From the NCBI GenBank assembly GCA_029204225.1, contig CM055111.1, positions 2,244,421-2,308,420 on the forward strand: 64,000 nt of DNA, written 5' to 3'. The notes under the pieces are model-generated. The model was given only the letters and a program-made list of their open reading frames with translations. It was not told the origin of the DNA and ran no database searches. The stretch comes from Diphasiastrum complanatum. Taxonomy: Eukaryota > Streptophyta > Lycopodiopsida > Lycopodiales > Lycopodiaceae. Shown here piece by piece: positions 19,790 to 34,700 of this stretch (position 1 is the stretch's first letter; every line of letters starts with the position of its first letter). The position numbers were made by a program, and so were the translations under genes.

Positions 19790-22700
19790 GTAAGTGCATG
19801 TTCTATGAGATCTTAAATCATTGGACAGGACTTTGATGACTTACTATAAGTACTCCTAGGTGATATAATTAAACTAATGAACATAGGACTAAAGTTTATG
19901 GAACTGATTTATTGTCTTGAAGAAGGATTTTATGCTCAGGAGGAAAACTTATCTAGAGACTAATTGTTGTGTCAAACTCAATATTTTCACTTTACATCGA
20001 TTTGTGTTGTAGTGTTTTTTGGAGGAAAGCCGTTCTTTGATGCGACTCCCACCACGTCCGTCAACAGCTGAAGCTGATTTGAAGATTCCATTTCAACAGG
20101 TACCTGCTAGTTTATCAGTATACGTCAAATCTAGTCATATCATTACAGAGTCTTTGTGAGGAGAAATCTATGTAATTTTTAGTGATTAAATTTTCACACT
20201 ATGTTCTTCAGCTCAATTAATGATTTTTGTTGACGTGGACAAGTTAATCCCAACAACAATTCCACCGTAATAATTTGTTAAGTTAGGATACCATAGCCAT
20301 GCACACGTGACACCTGAATGGTTGCACAGTGGGCTTCTGTTTGAAGCATTTTATTAAGTGAAATGATTGTTTGTCATTTAACTTGACTGTTTGGGTGACT
20401 TTATGCATTATGGCTTTAAACTAGTTATGCACTGTAACAGTTGAATGATAAAAGTTCTCCTTTCTGAAACTCTTACAGGCTGCAATCAAGACAATTGGAG
20501 ATGATGACAAATATTTTTCTAGAGTTTCTCTAAGGTGAAGTTTTAGATCAATCTTTGCATAAGACAAAGTCTGATGTATGAGCAGGATGTTCTTTGCTAT
20601 TGTGGCACAGGAACTGATGATAAGAGCCAGATTTTGTTCAATTGTTCAGATTATGAATTGTTGATTGGCAATATCTGTTTCTTGCCTAATACCTAAATAC
20701 ATAATGTTTAAATCTCTTTATGTTATGTCATTGTTTTCTTTTTATGTTTCATTTTATGTCGTGCAATAATAACTAATCTCTCTCTACAGTCCAAAAGTGA
20801 CGATTCAGATTTGAAAATAATCTCTAACATCTATGCTTGGATGGTGGATTGATATTAATAATATTTTCTTATAGGGTCTGTCTTGATAGGAATGCCTTAC
20901 AGAGCTTTGAAAACCACCTTCAAAGAGGAAAATGCAATAGAAACTAATACACAAAACATTTTGTTTAATCCAGAGGAGTTCCTGCCATTGTTCCCTAAAA
21001 TGTTTAATCCAGAGGGAGTTTCAGCCATTGTTCCTAGAATGTTTTCTAGTGAGTTTAAAAATCAATGTATTCTGATTGTGTACAACGCATCGGAGTGCGA
21101 CAGAAAAAATGGGGTATCAGTGGAAGAGAACGAAAGATAAGCCATCTGAATGTCTTCTAAGTTCCCAAAACTGCACATATAAGGTACATTTCAAAGAGCA
21201 CCGTCCTAGTTGTGTCTTGAGACTATCCTAAGAGTCACCAGTGTAAAACTATTAACCGCGAACTCTGTTCAGCTGAAGAGCAAGTTTGGTCTATTGTGGG
21301 AGTACGATGATGTATGCAAGAATCATCATGAGTCATTGGCCTAAAAAAGGCTCTGATCCTGATTGGAGGAAGTTACATAAGACTGAAACTGTACGTACCA
21401 CCCTCCAAATGATTTTCGTCTTGTGGGAGTATAGCTCTGAAACAAAAAAGATTCAGTACCAATAAACAACAGTCTGAAAACTCTGTATATCTGAAGAGCA
21501 AGTTTGGTATATCATGGGACTATGAAGAACAATTGCTGTATGTGACAGAATCATGTCTACAGAGGCATCATCATGATGATGGGCCTAAAAAAGTTTGTGA
21601 CCTCAATTGGAGGATACATTGTGTCTGGTGCAGGGTCATCTTGATCAAGCTTAGGGAGGTGTGAGTATTGTATGCGTCACGGGGTTTACTAGTAAAAAAG
21701 TTTCTCAAATGCATTTGCCACAATTTAGGGTGGACCCATGTTGGCAAATGTGGTAAATACGGTTGGCAACTGCTGCATTTGCCACATTTGCAAACGTAGA
21801 TTCTTTATATGTATCTAGATTTCTTTGCAAGCAAGGAAAACATCAAGTAATTATTTGGTTTTTATTGCAAACTTTAAGTTTTCTGGTCCTACAAGACTTC
21901 CCATACAAATCTCTAAACTATTCCTTTCATTAAGAAATTAGGGCAGTTTTAGCAATGCAAATGTGGTCTCTCCCCTGATAAATTTGCAAACGCATTTGCA
22001 ATGCTTGCATTTGATGTTTGTTGGTAACTATCATCCAGATCACATTCTAGTTTAATCGAATGTGATTGCCTGACAATAAACCAGCTATTGTTGTTACGAA
22101 AAGGGTGCTCATAAAAGGAAGCAATAGTCAAATTAATGAAGAGTGAAAAATGACGTATTAAAGCTGAAGAAAGAAAGAATGATATCAGCCCAAGCAAACT
22201 TCCAAGATGAAAAAATGATTCTGTGATAGATCTTAAAGCTCTACATGAATTATCACAATAGTTCAAAGATTGTATGATCAAAATAAAGTACGTGGTGATG
22301 CTAGAGTAAAAAGTGAATGATCTGAACTTGGGGACAAAATCTACTATACATGAAGGCCATCCCTCCACATATTCGTGAATCTGATAATGAGGAGCGATTG
22401 GTTTCCACATTGCAGCCAGTTGGCTAATTTTGATTCTTTCTATCTTTAGTGGTTTATCTTGCTCACCAATGTTGCTGTTTAGTTAGGTTTTCGCTCTTGA
22501 GCAAGCTTAACTGATGGAATATAAATTTTTCTTATTCTTCTATGAGGAACTAGGGACATCATAATTCTAGTAAGTATTTAGTTTCCAGAACAGTTCCATT
22601 AATTCTAAAATGCAAGTCAAACAAAATGTAAGGTGGTTGAGTAGAAAGCTCAATATCCAAAGTTCAAACATATTGTGGGATGGAGAGAAGTACATCGAAC

Positions 22701-25700
22701 TCGTGAAGGAAGCGTAGGAGTTAACAAAGAAACCCTAAAAAGTGATCTTAAAGGGTTTTTAGAAACGGAGCCCCCCACTGCCTAGCTATGTTCATGCCAG
22801 GATTGTTTGGGTCAAGGAAGAAGTAAGAGAATCAATTTGCTAGGGAAAGTTGAGGTGGGGGAAAATCAAAGCAAAGAAGTTTGAACTTTTGCGTAGAGGA
22901 TACTTTTCAAGACTCAATTTTTTTTACTGAATAGGAACTCACTCTCCAACAATCAGAGACGAGGAAAAAAGGGACAAGGTTAAGCAATGGTGCTTGGGAG
23001 GCAAATGTCTTGCCCGTGTCTACCAGAAATTCTTGCCTGTGTCTATTTGAAATTCCATGTTCTCTTTGCTCTAGAATGTCAAAGAAGTAGCTTGAGTAAA
23101 ATTGCAGTTCAACAAGTCTTTATTGATAACTTTATTACCTGCAATCACGTGCAAAGTACATTCCATGCTAGTTGCTAGTATTACAATGACAAACAATGGA
23201 GGTACCTGTGATTTTTTAGAAGCTCCTTAAAGATGTTAAACAACATACTTCAAATGATTTTTTTGGAGTAATCAGCCTATGATTTTCCAATGATGCTTGT
23301 AAAGATATGGTGGAGAAACTTGCAAGCATAATCAAGAAATCTAGAAAGGTTATGAAGTTGCCAAAACCATAAGACCCTTGTCACTCATGCATTTGGACCT
23401 CAGAAACCCATTCTGAACAAAACAGGTCAGAATGTACAGTATGTTCCGTATGTTCTGGAACATACTGCCTAAGAACGTGCTTGAAAAATTATTAAAAAAT
23501 ACCTGAAATTTGCAGCAAGGGCGCATTTTTGTATTAGTATGTTTCTGGGCTTCTAACACTTCTAACTAGTACAGCTGCCTAGCTGCAAATGTGATGAACC
23601 AAAAACGAGCTAACAATACAGCCCTAACAAAAATAAGCCCTAACTTTTTGACACTTTCTAACCAAACAATTGGATTCTCAAAGGGCCCACTCTCAAAGTA
23701 GGATGAAAAACCTTAGTAGCTGTGCGTTTTACCATCAATAACGTTTCGAAGCAGAAACGATAAGCAATAAGAAAATTGCCCTCATCCAGCGATACCCTCA
23801 TCGTTTTTTGCTACTATGATTGTCAAGACTAGCTAGAGACGATCAATTAAAAAAGAAATAGTTTGCTTTAACAGAAAACAAATTTCAGGGTTTGTTCTGG
23901 AACAGAATGCGTTCTGGTTCGGAACGGGCAACTATCATTTGGACTAGGTATCTCATGAAGCATATGTGTCTCATATGAGATGTGAACCTTTGATGGATCA
24001 ACTCCTACATTCTAGGAAGTCGGTCCAGCAACCTCTTAATAAGACCATTACCCCTATGCCAAGTACAAGCACATCACTTCAAGCTAGTGAACTTGCTATA
24101 TACATCCATTTGCAAAATCACCTCAGGCCAATGACAGCCATTATTCGTACAATGGATCACTACAATTTGACATTTTTACAGTGGTACAGGGATATAAGAG
24201 AATATGATAGCTAGAGTTAGCAAACTTTAGCAAAATCTGATTTCAGAATGTTTCTTTGTAGTCCTTGATAACTGGTGCTCATAAGTAACTGGATAACGTT
24301 TTAACAAGCAGATAACAACAAAGGATCAGGAAATCGATGCTTACAATATAGGTTGTCAATTGGTAGTTGATCCATGCAGACAAGGTCCTGGAACTCTAAT
24401 ATCGATCCAAGAAGATACCTGTGTAAATAGGAAAATTTGAGTGGCTCGTGCAGCACCTTGTTGATGCTAGAGTTGTTTCAAATTGGGACTTTTTCAAGTC
24501 AACTTTGTGCCCTTAAATCATGCTATAGAACGTTTCATGGCTAAATTTAATCTAACGCCTGGCATGTGGGTTTTTGAAATGATGAATTTTCGCCGAAGTT
24601 TAATATGTTAAAACATTAAAAATCCCATTTATTCTGCAGCATATTCGTTAAAATGATTTTTAACTAAAAATTGGCACTAGAACTTATGTCATTTGCTTGA
24701 GAATGATGGCCAGGTGTTGTAATCAGGGTATTTCGTGCTGAGGAGAAATCTACAAGTAGCATATTCTTGTTCTCTTTGATTCTATTCTTTCTTGATGGTA
24801 TATTGTATTTGACCAATAATAGCAGTGGACCAAAAAGGTAATCTACAAGTTTGAAATGGCCTATCATTGATGCCACTTGAACTTTCATGATAAGATTCAA
24901 AGTCAAACTCTTAAGTTCTTAACATGGCTGAAAAAGCAAGCTTGACTTAAAGGATGATAGATTCCTAGGCGTAAAAATGTTCTTTTTGCAATTCTTGTTG
25001 AATTGTACAAAGTTATAGATGAAAGGAAAAGATTGCATCATTAAAATGGTCATACCAGTCTAACAATGTCATGAAGTGTCGTGAGATTTTAGCATGTACA
25101 CTTAACACACTTATCTTCCAGGAAATCTAGAAGCCTATTGATTAATCAGAAACTGAGATATTTTGAAACAGCATTATTTTAGCAGAGCTCTTGTGGAACA
25201 TCTGCAGGATGCCAACTATTGGAAATGCAGCTGTATCAAATTTGCCAGGAGAAAGTACCAGGCAAAGGCCAAGTGCTGATGTTAACCTGGGCACCACAAT
25301 AAATTCTTATGGTGATGCTGGATCTGGTTACTCCAATGATGGCTGGGATTCAATTGCACTGGACTATAGCATCAATTGGCCATTGCAGCTTCTTTTTACA
25401 AAGGAGGTGTTGGCTAAGTAAGTGTAGTTTACACTGTTTGTGTCATGCTTTGTAAACAGCAGTTTAAATGCAATGAAAGATTTCAGCTATCTTGCTATCA
25501 CGTCGAGGGTGGCTAGGCTCTTCTGTAGTCTTAATGAAGAGATTTTCTAAGAACACAAAAAAATATGCTAAACTCCAGCTGAAAGTTTTTCTCACCCTCT
25601 CCTGTAGAAATACGTATCACAAGTATGTTATCACAAGCAAACTTATCACAAAATTTTCCTGTTTTGACAATGGATCTCTTTTTCTTTGCAAGTTCTTATT

Positions 25701-28700
25701 CCAGCACGATCAACTATTCTCAGTTTTGGGTTGACAGTACAAATTAGACTATGATACATCCACCTTTCTGTATCTCTTTTGTGGATCTTTGGGCTTTCTA
25801 CTGTGCTGGTTCTCCTGGATTCTTATGGGATGTTTCCTCAGTAGTCTAAGTATGATCAGGTTGTAGAATGTAGTTGGCTGCACATATGTGGGTCCCCTCC
25901 CCTTTTTATCGAACAAAATGTGGAGCTGAGCTCATCTAAAAAAAGCCTAATAAACTACTCAAAGCTATAGCTTGAAGGAAACATTTCATTGAGAAAGTAA
26001 TTTTACTCACATTTTTTCTTCAATACATTGATGACAACAAGCAAAGATATAATAAACTTTCTCTATTGACATTCCTGGAAGCCCTTACACTATTGCTTTT
26101 ACAGAGTGAAGTCAGCTGATTATTTTTTTTGCCTTATTTGAGATCATCAATTTTTCATGTTGAGTCTAGTTGTGGTATCGGTTCTATTCTTCACAAGTGA
26201 GAGAAAGTATATTGCATCATAACGTTACGAGTGTACTTGACCCAATTAGGGATATTGGAGGTACATTGGGTCCAAAAATTATCTTGTGGTGTTGTTTGGG
26301 GACTCAATATGGGCTTAACCAATCTTCTAGTGCATGGTTTCAAAGGAGCAATTAATTCTTTTTGGATAAGGATTTTTGCAAGTCCAGCTGACCCAAATGT
26401 TCAAAATATATCAATTAAACTCTCACCAAGAGTATGCTATGAAATCAATTTGAAATGACAGACCATGGAGAGGTACATTATTGTCTAGAGATACAAATAC
26501 ATAGAAATAGAGACAATAGAGAAATATGTATAGTCGGTATGGACATATTCATGATCTCTTGGCAAACTATGAAATAACTAATTGCAAGTTAGTTGATACA
26601 CCTAAGGACTTGGGAATAGCGCTTTCAAAGGATCAGTGTCCTCAATCAGAAGAAGGGATAGCAAATATGAAGAAATATCCTTATCACTCTATCATTGGAT
26701 CCTTAATGCACCTGATGGTTTGCACTCGATCTGGCATTGCCTATGTAGTAAGTACATTGAGTCAGCTTCTATCAAATCCAAGGATAGTACACTGGAAAGC
26801 ATTATTGTTAGAGTCCAGTTACAACTCTATCATGACCTCGGCACGGCCGGTCACCAGAGGGCCTGAGGCCAAGTATTGGCAAGGGCCGGTGACCGATGAG
26901 GACATCTATCCCAAGTTGGGACTGGTGCATCACAAGCAGTGACCCGGTGTGGCCGCCTGACAAGTTGTCAGAGATGCGATGTGTCTTGACCGTCGGGACC
27001 CTAGCCGTCAGTGACGAGATGCTAGCCGACAAGTATTCAGGGACCAAGAGGGTCATAGGTCTTTGGCGGGGCACGGGGGTGATACCCTGTGAGTCACTCA
27101 GTATTCACAGGTCACAGGGGCTAGGCATGCCAAGTGGATTGATCACTCACAGGTGGATGCCATGTGCCAGTTGACGGGAATAGCAGGTTACTCAAGGAGG
27201 GGGTGCCTATGGTTGGGAGGTTCATGCTACACACCGGCTTCTAGGATTTACGAGCTTGGAGAGATTGGCTTGTAACAATTGGTATCAGAGCCTCGTTCTA
27301 GAGAGAGAAAACGTCGTTCTAGAGAGAGAAAGTGTAAAAATTGTCAGCTTTTGCTTGTTTTTGAGGGATTTTTGAGGGAGAAAACGTGGGAGACAGATTG
27401 GAAAAGAAAGGTGGGCCTTTAGCGCTGCTGTCCAGCATACAAGGAGTCCACAAAGACTCATTTTGAAGGAGAAAAGGTGGGAAAAATTTCTTGGATGCTC
27501 CATCGCCTTCCTGTGGCCTATCTCCATCGCTGAAAAAAAAGAGAAATAGATTCAAATTTGCAAGGATTTGTGGGCACTTGTTTCCTACTGTTCCAGCGCT
27601 GATCTGCACATCTTTTCAGAGTTGTTTCAACGATTTCTAGCAGGGAAATTTGGGCGTACCTTGTTCCTACAGCTCCAGCACATTTTTTCAGAAGGATTTT
27701 CGCTTATAACTCTCCGGGACCTTCTCATCCTGATCATATTCTGGGAGCATGTTCCTAGCATCCGTAGCAATCCTATAGAGCCATCATATGCCGGTTTTGG
27801 AGCAGATTTGCCTCTGTTTCACTAAAAAGTTGGTTTTCAAGCAAAAAACAGGTCATATTTTTGGATTGGGCGTAACTTCTCCGTTTTTTTCTCCGGTTTC
27901 TACTGTTAAGGGTTCAGATTGGGCCTAGTAGGAGGGCGACCTACTGCCAATTGCCCGTTCGTGAAAAGCTTTTGCTGTTTGGAAGAAATTTGACATCAAA
28001 CAGCCCGCTTTTTTCCTGTTTTTTTCGACTTTCAAGCCGATTTGGTTCCCAAAAAAAGTTTTTACCGACTTTTGTACCGGCATAGGACACAAGGGAAGTA
28101 CTACCTGTCCTTGGCTTTGTGTTTTTTCCAGAGTTTTATTACTTTCCAGTTGCCTTTCCTGAGTGTGTTTTAATAACTGCAATTTCTATCTTGATTCTGT
28201 GCTGTCTCTGTTTTTGTTTCATAATGGAAGATGATAGAGCTGATATTTAGCTCAGTCCACTCATTGCTCTTCCATCACCACCACCCAGCCCTGTGCTTAG
28301 TCCTGCCCATAATCCGCCTACAGTGGCTGCCCGTTCGCCTGCTGGTACTTCCCCTTCTATGCAAGCTCGCATGGATAGTGTGGAAAAGACCGTCGCAGAG
28401 ATGCGAGCGATGATGGTAACTGGTGGTTATGCGTCTTCCTCGCAGTATGCTCTGCCTTATCCGTCTTCTGCTGTTCGTCCTATGTTAGCTCCACCCTATC
28501 TAGAAGACAAAGATATTAAACCTACACGTTTCGCTGGAAACACTCCCCAACACAATACTGATATCGTAGATCAGTGGTTGCATAAGTGGGAAAAGTATTT
28601 TGATTTGAAACGGTCCCCAACTGATGAGAGTTGGCGGGTCCGCAAAGCTGCTTATCATTTCACTGATTTTGTTGATAGGTGGTGGCGTAAATTGTTGAAG

Positions 28701-31700
28701 TCTAATCAGGCTCCATCCACCTGGCTTGAGTTTAAGCGAGCTTTCAGAGCTCAATTTATTCCTCCACATGAGCATGTGCGTGCGACAAATGCTTGGCTTT
28801 TGCATTGTCAGAGGCAGTACATGGTGCAGGAATATGTCGATAGGTATTGTGAGACGCTTATCAAGATTCTGGAAGAGATTCCCGAGTGGCTAGTAGTCCA
28901 CAAGTTCATATTTGGCCTTCGTGAAGAGTTGAGGCCTTCAGTGCTTAATGAAGATCCATCCTGATCCCCTCAATGGAGATAATATGTCCGAGGTAGTGAA
29001 TCTCTTCCTTGAAGAATTCACAGTTTGATTCCTTTGTAAACAAGGAATTCTCTCTCAGTACCTGGAACACTTGGCGTAAGTGTTCAAAATGCTCTTCTTT
29101 AGTACGACTAAAGACCAGGATATCATCAAGGTAGATTAATACGAACTTGCCCAAGAGATGTCTGAACACGTTGTTCATCAATCTCATAAATGTTGCTGGG
29201 GCATTGGTTAATCCAAAGGGAAGAACCAAAAACTCATAATGACCATTCCGTGAACGAAAAGCCGTTAACAGAACGTCATCTTCTTTAATATGTACCTGAT
29301 GATATCCAGACCTAAGATCGATCTTAGTAAAATACTTTGCCCCCTTGAGTTGATCAAAGATCTCATCAATCCTGGGCAAAAGATACTTATCCTTAATTGT
29401 GAGTTTATTTAAGGCCCTATAGTCTATGCACATACGCATGGACCCATCTTTTTTCTTAACCAACAAAATGGGCGCAACCCATGGTGATTTACTGGGGCGA
29501 ATAAACCCTTTAGCTAAATATTCTTGCAGCTGCCGCTCTACCTCTAGGTCTTCCGCATGGCTCAACCTTTAAGGGGGCTTACTAATAGGTTTCCGGGTAT
29601 TAGCTCTATGGGATGATCTACCTCTCTTCTCGGGGGTAACCCGGATGGTAAATCACTAGGAAAGATGTCTTTAAAATCATTTAAAATAGTTTGCAAACTC
29701 ATATGTCTCTCTTTTCTCTCAACAGAAGAAACACATTTCTTTGGATATGGAAAAGATAAACTTGTATTACTTGAAAAAGTTTCAGAAGTAAGGAAACAAA
29801 GAAATACCTTTTCAATTTTTCGTTTCCGTACTAGCCGCTTCAATTGCACAGAAGAAACAACTTGCGAAGCCGGTACACTTGCATTTCCAACCAACTTAAC
29901 TTTTTGACCTCTATGATGCAACAGATTTCACCCTGAAATCTGTTGTACTTTTCAAGATATTCACACTTTAAGTCAGAATTTTGATTTTCTGGCCAGAATT
30001 GACCTTCTGGAGTTGAAGACACTACAAATTCAAACGGTGGCAGATTTTCCAGAAGTTGGACTTGGGCAAGCTCATATACAGTAGGGCGCTCTAAGAGGAA
30101 CAAATTTCACAACGATTGGTGGCCAGAACGGTGCTGGTGATCATCCGAAGTTTGGTCAAAATTCGTGATTTTTTCGGAAAAAAGTCGAAAGTTGTCAGAT
30201 CAAATTTGCACGTTGTGACGGCCCAACCACCTGCATTTCCAAACTAGAGAAGCTTTCTCTCTCTTGCTTTTGTTTTGCATGTCAGTGCATGTTGTTATAC
30301 ACTTCTTGCCTGTGCTAGTAAATCGATTTTTTGGGCGTAATTAAACATTGTTGTCTCTGTTTTATTGCGCATGCTTAATTTTATAGACATGAGTCATACT
30401 CTTGTAGACAAACTTGAAGATATAGTCATGTCTAGTTTGCCTCATGGAACTTCTCCTGTAGAAAAGAGCCAGTCAGTTTGTCTTTTACCGCCTACTCAAG
30501 AACCCTCTCGAAATCCCTCCTTGCATGATGACATGCAAGATGTGGATATGAATGAGGGGGACGAAAATGAAGAAATACCATTAAACATTTTTTTAGGCAA
30601 TGGGTAGTAGAAACTTATGATCATCTTAAAAGATTAGAAGAGTCTGTTGAGGAACAAGCCAATACCCAACAAGAGACTAATGAAAGGCTTTCCAGAGTTG
30701 AAAGACTAGTACATGATAGTGTTCAAAGCCTTAATGCTTTAAAACAAGCTATTTTAGCGCAATACCGAGTGAATCCTGCTATCCACGGTAGTAGTTTACC
30801 TGTCCTACCATCATCCCATAAGGTAGTCCCTAAAATTTTGCGCCTTCCCACCTTTGGTAATGCCAGACCTGCGTCATGCCCCTTGCGAGGCCGTCACTGG
30901 AGGGCATACCGTTATGGTACATAACATTCCCTCGCCCATAAAAACTTCCTTCTATGGGAGAAAACCAGGGAATCTAAGTCTCAAATTGTCTTCCTTCTCC
31001 CAGTTGTCCTCATCATCTAACTTACCTTTCCAACGAATCAGATGTTCAAAAATCAAACGATTTCTCAGCTAATGACGTCGGGTATCCATGATCATGCAGG
31101 TTCATGGGGTACAAAAGCAGTCAAATCCTCCAATAACACTAAATCATCTGTTGGAATCAGGTTATCCTTTTCTCCAAGTCGTTCCTTTAAACGACTAACA
31201 TGGAATACAAGATGGACCTTAGTGCCAACAAGGAGTTGTAGTCGATACGCAGCCCTACCAATTTTGCTAACAACCTTGAAAGGACCGCTATAACATGGAG
31301 ATAACTTAGGACATTTCTCCGTTCAAAGTGTCTTAGAGTCCTTTGGGATTCTAAGATACACACAATGACTGATCTCAAATTCTCGAGGAGGGCGGCTTCG
31401 GTTAGCATAGAATTGGGCTCGATCCTGAGCCGATCTCATGCTTTCCCTAGACACCTGCAACATTTCCTGCATATCATGCAAGAAATCTGCTGTAGCTTGT
31501 ACCTTGAGACCTTTGAGTCCAACGGAGATAGGGGAACGAGGTTGGCAGCCGTACAAGAGCATGAAAGGACTAAAACAAGTGGCAAAATGCTTCTTACTAT
31601 TGTATGCAAACTCAACCATTGAGAGATACTTTTCCCAATCAGATTGTCGCCTAGAAACATATGCATGAAGCATATCTTCCATCGACTGGTTGACACGTTT

Positions 31701-34700
31701 GGTCTGACCATCGGTTTTTGGGTGATCCGTAGACGAAACACTTAAGGTAGTTTCTAGTCTCTGAAAGACTGCTTACCAGAACGTTCCAGTGGACTTGGAA
31801 TCACGATCACAAACAATATCGTTCGGCAAACCATACAACCTGAACAACTTTTCAACGAAGAGTTAAGCAAGTTCTGAAGCTTTGACAATAGTTTTTGTTG
31901 GAATAATTTGCGCCATTTTGGTAAGCTTGACACCTGTCAACTACTACCCAAATGGCATCGTGACCCTTCCCAGACTTGGGAAGTCCAACCACAAAATCCA
32001 TGGAAATACTTTCCTACTTCTTGTTGGGAATTTCTAACGGATGTAACCGACTAGGAAATACTTTCCCACTTCTTGTTGGGAATTTCTAACGGATGTAACA
32101 GACTAGCTGCTTTGAGTCTTTTGGCTTTATTAATTTGGCATTGTTCACACCTTTGAACACAAACCTCGACATGACCTTTCATTTTTGGCCAATAAAATTC
32201 TCTCTTAACAAGGTCAAGTGTCGTTTGTATACCAAGGTGTCCCGCACTGGGGCTATCGTGGCACTCATGTAGGATTTGGGCCCTAATGTCCGCGATATTT
32301 GGCGCACAAACTTTTCCTCTACGCAAAAGTAAACCATTCCTAATGGGATAATCATCAAGTATCTTCCCTTCACGAGACTTCTTGGAATCTTGCTTTCCAA
32401 GATTATTTCTCACAAAGAGGTGCTTGCCAGGACTTCTTGCCAAATATGACCAAAAAACTCATTGGAACTCAGCTGATTAACCTCTCCAATCCGGCTCAAA
32501 GCATCGACGACACAATTCGACGTACCACAACGGTACTTAATGTTGAATTCAAACTCCTGAATGAGTTCCGACCAATGGGCCTTATGACCCCTACGGTACG
32601 AGGCATCACAAATAAACTTAAGAGACTCATGATCCGTCATAACCATGAAATTAGATCCATACAAAAAATGTCTCCAGATCTTTAATGTGTGGATGACAGC
32701 AAAAAGTTCCTTCTCATAAGTAGAATATATACTTTGAGCTGGGTCCAATATCTTGCTTTTGAAAGCTACAGGTCTACCATCTTAGTAAAGGACTGCACCC
32801 ACCGCAAAGTCACTAGCATCCGTTTCCACCAGGAAAGGCCTGCTAGGGTCCACTATGTGTAAGATAGGGGCTGTAGACACTAACATCTTCAAAGCCTCAA
32901 AGCTTTGATTAAGTTCATCGGTCCAAATAATAGGTGGACTGATTTTCGAATGCTTTCCGACTTTCTTCTTATTACTCTTTTTAGTTTTTCTTTTGGCTTT
33001 CTTCACTCCCTTAAGAAGATTCGTTAGAGGCAATGTTGTAGGTGAAACCAAAGGGGGGTATTAAAGCACCCCCCTTTAATTAAAAGAAAATCAAACTTTA
33101 ATCCACAAGCCAACCCTCTCAAAAACTTGAACAAGGTTATGAATACCCAAGAGCCACATTCCATAAGGAGGAATTCCAACCGCAAAAGCATAAAGAGGGG
33201 AATGTGTGCACCTAAAGGAAATCGGTTGCTCTGATACCAAATGTTACAACTCCCTTAGATCTCCGACTGCCTTGAAGGTTGACACACACCCCATACCAGT
33301 GACGACGCACCGTATCCGCCCATCCATAGGGTCACAACCGACCCACCCCCATGCACTGGAGTTAACGAAATCCACATGCCTGATCAAGCCTCCTACGATA
33401 ACTGGCGTCCCACACCACCAGCCATCGCCCTTGGCTCTCCCTAGCACACATCTCCTGGCCTGGAGATACATCCTGGCTAATGCACGTGCTCTCCATTCAC
33501 CAACTCCATGGCAAAAGGGAAGCCCCACCACTATATAGGCATAGCATAGTGGGTCCCATCAAGCATGGTCCTGTCGGCGACACGTGACCACCTAGGATGG
33601 TGATGCGTGGCACCAAAACATGTCGATAACGCTAGACCTGCGTCATGCCCCTTGCGAGGCCGTCACTGAAGGGCATACCGTTATGGTACATAACAGTAGG
33701 TAGGGTAGGTAACAAGTGGTAAGTAGGGGTAGGTGAGGCTAGAGAGAGAAAATAAATAGCTTGTATATAGGACTTATTGTGAGTTAGTACATCAATATTT
33801 TTGACAAGTTGATGCTGTCATTTTTGTGGCATAATGATTGTACTTTCATTTACTGATATAGAATGCTATTTTGTACTTGTACTTTCTTGATGTACTACAT
33901 TTAATGTGATTGTTGGCAAACAAACAATTTAGATGTAGGAAAAAGAAAAAGAGAACTCAAAAAGGGGGTCAGCTTGTTTGTTACACAGTATCTTCAGCAT
34001 TAACATCTTAATGGGACAAGTTTGATGCATTGCTTCCACCATTATACTATCCATTTTACTTCTGCAATGTTGCAGTGTATATATACCAATTTGATGCTGA
34101 TCTGACTGAGGTAAATTTTAGTTTTAGTGGCTGATTAGAACCATATGATATGGACTATATTGGGAGCTACTTTTGGCCAGGTCTAGTCAATTTTGTTGTC
34201 GTCCCTAGCAAGAATGAACCTTGAGCACCACATATTTTGGAGCTACTTTTAGTCATCTTTGGTCAAGTTATGCTACATTTTGATTATTATCCTTGCTGGA
34301 ATCAGCATGACGTGTTTGGAAGTTTATGTTAATTTTGGTTGCTGTCCGATAGCCAGTACGACATTTGGAGCTGCTGTGGTGGCCTTTGACCAAGTATTTT
34401 TAGCTTTGGAGCCTATCCCAACCAGAACCTTCAGATTAATTTTAAGCTTGATATCACAGTGTTTGGTGTTCATTTGATCCTGTTGCTACATTCAACTTGC
34501 TGGAATCTGGAGGACCAATTATTATCACAGAATTTAACATGATTGGAAGAATGCTTTAACATCATAGATTTAAAATTGGGTGGTGTGCATTTAAAGCTAG
34601 ATAGAATCACAGAGATGGTTGGTCCTCAATAGCTGCATCTTTTTCCCCTACATCATTTGCTTTTCTTGTTACTACTGTGTCATGGACCTCCAGATCTTTA

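Larger units (their letters stand above)
30858..33695 (-). mobile_element. Gypsy element, minus strand, 5' coding part deleted
   Basis: From high to low coordinates: 5' LTR (33242-33695), primer site, short leader, then directly RNase H, integrase, polypurine tract and the first 69 bases of the 3' LTR (30858-30926), which is cut short. Gag, protease and RT that should lie between leader and RNase H are missing. The PPT GGGCGAGGGAA lies at about 30927-30937. No target duplication can be assigned because the 3' LTR is incomplete. Confidence 0.88.

Noticed and set aside
20780-20880. Possible extra GCP4 exon after an acceptor-like CTCTACAG
   Set aside because: Exons c and d join in frame to a continuous protein, and this stretch has stops.
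21949-22410. 153-codon minus-strand ORF in the GCP4 intron
   Set aside because: No recognisable domain. It lies antisense within an intron and shows low-complexity CATTTGC-derived sequence at one end.
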